Source: Microbacterium sp. APC 3901 (GTDB lineage: Bacteria; Actinomycetota; Actinomycetes; Actinomycetales; Microbacteriaceae). Taken from it: DNA of 64,000 bases. Position 1 is the first letter of the stretch, and every line of letters begins with the position of its first letter. The position numbers and the translations under genes are program-made. The notes under the pieces are model-generated. The model did no database searches. It saw nothing but the letters and a program-made list of their open reading frames with translations, and was not told the DNA's origin. Below, piece after piece: positions 62,441 through 64,000 of this stretch. The stretch is from the NCBI RefSeq assembly GCF_030407765.1, contig NZ_JASDCU010000008.1:62001-126000 (forward strand), given 5' to 3'.

Positions 62441-63616
62441 ATGCGGCACTATCTCGATCACGCGGCTACGACACCGATGCGTCCAGAAGCGCGTCAGGCG
62501 TGGGTCGACGCGAGCGCGATCGTGGGCAACGCGTCGTCGACGCACAGCGCGGGGCAGGGGGCCCGGCGTCTGCTCGAGGAGGCGCGAGAGCGCTCGGCTG
62601 CTGTGCTCGCCTGCGATCCCATCGAAGTCGTCTTCACCTCTGGTGGCACGGAGTCGATCAATCTCGCGTTGCAGGGACTGTGGCAGGCGCGTCAGCCGGG
62701 GACAGATGCCATCGTGATGCCGGATGCCGAGCATCACGCCACCATGGATACCGTCGAGGCGCTGATCGGGGCGGGAGCGCTGCTCCGTGCTGTACCGGTA
62801 TATCGCACAGCGGAGATCGACTCGGGGGAATTCGCGGCTCAGCTTCCGGGTGCGGCGCTGGCCACTGCGCTGGTCGCCAACAACGAGGCGGGGACGATCA
62901 ACGACGCCGCGAAGCTGTCCTCGTCTGCCGCGGCTAGTCTCGTTCCCCTCCACTTCGATGCTGTGTCGGCGCTCGGTCATCTTCCGCTCTCCTTCCGAGC
63001 GCTGAGGGGCGATGCCCCGGATGCGGTCGGTCTCGTGGCGATGAGCGTCGCAGGACACAAGATCGGGGCGCCTGTCGGCGTCGGTGCGTTGGTCGTCGCT
63101 CGCTCCGCCCGGCTCTCGGCGCTCCTTCGCGGGGGCGCGCAGCAGAGAGGCCTCCGTGCGGGGACGCAAGACGTCGCAGGGGCAGCGGCGTTCGCCACGG
63201 CTATCGAACTCGCCGAGTCGGAGCGGGAGTCGGAGTCGACTCGACTGGCGGCTCTGCGCGATCGGCTGATCTCCGGCATCCTGACCCGGGTGCCCGACGC
63301 AGTGCTGCTGGGCGACTCCTCGCGGCGGCTCCCGGGAAACGCGCACGTCCTGTTCCCCGGCGCGGTGGGGGAGAGCCTGCTGTTCCTGCTCGACATGGCG
63401 GGGATCGCCGCATCGACCGGATCGGCGTGTCAGGCGGGGGTCGCAGAGCCGTCGCACGTGGTGATGGCCATGGGACGCAGCGAGCAGGATGCACGCAGCG
63501 TGCTCCGCTTCTCGCTGGGCCGAACCTCGACGGACGTTGACGTCGACGCGGTACTCGCGTCGATCGCCGACGCCTATGCGAGGGCTTCCGGCGCCGGCTC
63601 AGCTGCACGCTCGTAG
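62441..63616 (+). CDS. cysteine desulfurase, NifS/IscS type
   Basis: Removes sulfur from cysteine as a persulfide. The 391-residue class V aminotransferase-fold protein has LDHAATTPM, FTSGGTESINLAL, the PLP Lys207 in VAGHKIGAP, and Cys330 in TGSACQAG, the sulfur-accepting loop. mnmA follows after 9 bases, so this enzyme probably supplies sulfur for tRNA 2-thiouridine as in the YrvO-MnmA pair of Bacillus. The ATG follows GAGAGTTGAGG. Confidence 0.94.
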   Translation: MRHYLDHAATTPMRPEARQAWVDASAIVGNASSTHSAGQGARRLLEEARERSAAVLACDPIEVVFTSGGTESINLALQGLWQARQPGTDAIVMPDAEHHATMDTVEALIGAGALLRAVPVYRTAEIDSGEFAAQLPGAALATALVANNEAGTINDAAKLSSSAAASLVPLHFDAVSALGHLPLSFRALRGDAPDAVGLVAMSVAGHKIGAPVGVGALVVARSARLSALLRGGAQQRGLRAGTQDVAGAAAFATAIELAESERESESTRLAALRDRLISGILTRVPDAVLLGDSSRRLPGNAHVLFPGAVGESLLFLLDMAGIAASTGSACQAGVAEPSHVVMAMGRSEQDARSVLRFSLGRTSTDVDVDAVLASIADAYARASGAGSAARS

Positions 63617-63619
63617 ACT
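63614..63619 (+). promoter_or_regulatory. -10 box of mnmA (leaderless type)
   Basis: TAGACT overlapping the desulfurase stop, 6 bases before the mnmA ATG. Confidence 0.45.
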
Positions 63620-63625
63620 GGTCGT

Positions 63626-64000
63626 ATGAGGATTCTTGCGGCCATGAGTGGCGGGGTGGACTCCGCAGTCGCGGCCGCGCGTGCCGTGGAAGCGGGGCAT
63701 GACGTCGTCGGAGTGCATCTCGCGCTGTCCCGTGCAGGCGGCACCCTCCGCACCGGAAGCAGAGGCTGCTGCACCATCGAGGACGCGCTCGATGCGCGCC
63801 GCGCAGCAGATCTCCTCGGAATCCCCTTCTACGTCTGGGACTTCTCAGAGCGGTTCCGTGAAGACGTGATCGCCGACTTCGTGTCGGAGTACCAGGCGGG
63901 GCGCACTCCCAACCCCTGTATGCGCTGCAACGAGAAGATCAAGTTCGCGGCTCTTCTCGAGCGGGCGATCGAGCTCGGCTTCGACGCGGTGTGCACGGGG
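63626..64000 (+). CDS. mnmA: tRNA-specific 2-thiouridylase MnmA, 5' part
   Basis: Adds sulfur to uridine 34 of tRNAs for Lys, Glu and Gln. The first 125 codons are present and the frame is open to the right edge. The PP-loop SGGVDSA (residues 8-14) binds ATP, and Cys98 in NPCMRCN is the first catalytic cysteine. The usual ATG start follows the desulfurase gene by 9 bases. Identification is firm. Confidence 0.96.
   Translation, partial: MRILAAMSGGVDSAVAAARAVEAGHDVVGVHLALSRAGGTLRTGSRGCCTIEDALDARRAADLLGIPFYVWDFSERFREDVIADFVSEYQAGRTPNPCMRCNEKIKFAALLERAIELGFDAVCTG

Noticed and set aside
58160-62717. Plus-strand open frames of 655 and 756 codons across glgE and glgX
   Set aside because: They are antisense to clear GH13 enzymes with intact catalytic motifs and have no recognisable domain.
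1-64000. CRISPR arrays, tRNA or rRNA genes, insertion sequences
   Set aside because: I looked for spaced identical repeats, cloverleaf-like arms and transposase motifs on both strands by eye and found none; a covariance search would be decisive.

Overview
The window is a stretch of core chromosome from a high-GC Gram-positive actinobacterium, most probably Microbacterium or a close relative in the Microbacteriaceae. The evidence is the very GC-rich third codon positions, the actinobacterial gene orders (coaD-yceD-rpmF-rnc-mutM ... smc-ftsY; rpsP-khpA-rimM-trmD; rplS-lepB-rnhB-DUF2469-yraN-comM-dprA-xerC; rpsB-tsf-pyrH-frr-cdsA), family-restricted proteins (DUF3515, DUF2469), and many start codons lying 6-7 bases after a TANNNT box, as in leaderless actinobacterial transcripts. 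The genus is inferred from general resemblance, not from a search.

Layout. 1-10946: the 3' end of ddl, a DUF3515 lipoprotein, thiL, rsmD, an added ATP-grasp plus serine-hydrolase pair (2906-5799), recG, coaD, DUF177, rpmF, rnc and mutM. 10950-15930: a minus-strand block between mutM and smc, with an ABC-2-gene exporter, two tandem two-domain acetyltransferases, a small helical protein and a 34-residue leader-like peptide behind a good promoter. 16017-25073: smc, ftsY, a small acidic protein, lipA/lipB, a TetR regulator and ffh. 25081-33328: an EamA transporter with a divergent LysR regulator, the glycerol operon glpD-glpF-glpK with a divergent SorC-type regulator, and a GCS2 ligase.

33353-49941 is dominated by translation and envelope housekeeping: rpsP-khpA-rimM-trmD, a histidine phosphatase, map, rplS-lepB-rnhB-DUF2469-yraN-comM-dprA-xerC, a degenerate M23 protein, rpsB-tsf, pyrH, frr, cdsA and a DivIVA-type protein. 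49990-55869 holds envelope and unknown proteins: an SLT-like exported protein, a possible zinc protein with an alpha/beta hydrolase, an AI-2E transporter, a large multi-pass protein with an internal lipobox, and a thioredoxin-TPR protein. 55932-62345 is a minus-strand glycogen/alpha-glucan cluster (glgX, glgE, glgB). The window ends with a cysteine desulfurase and the 5' part of mnmA, which together make 2-thiouridine in tRNA.

No tRNA, rRNA, CRISPR array, insertion sequence or prophage was seen. The observations most worth following are a perfect 34-bp palindrome inside the 5' coding part of rnc (a possible self-cleavage site for RNase III), the leader-peptide/acetyltransferase block, the ATP-grasp/hydrolase pair, structured 5' leaders of ribosomal protein genes, and the widespread leaderless promoter arrangement.
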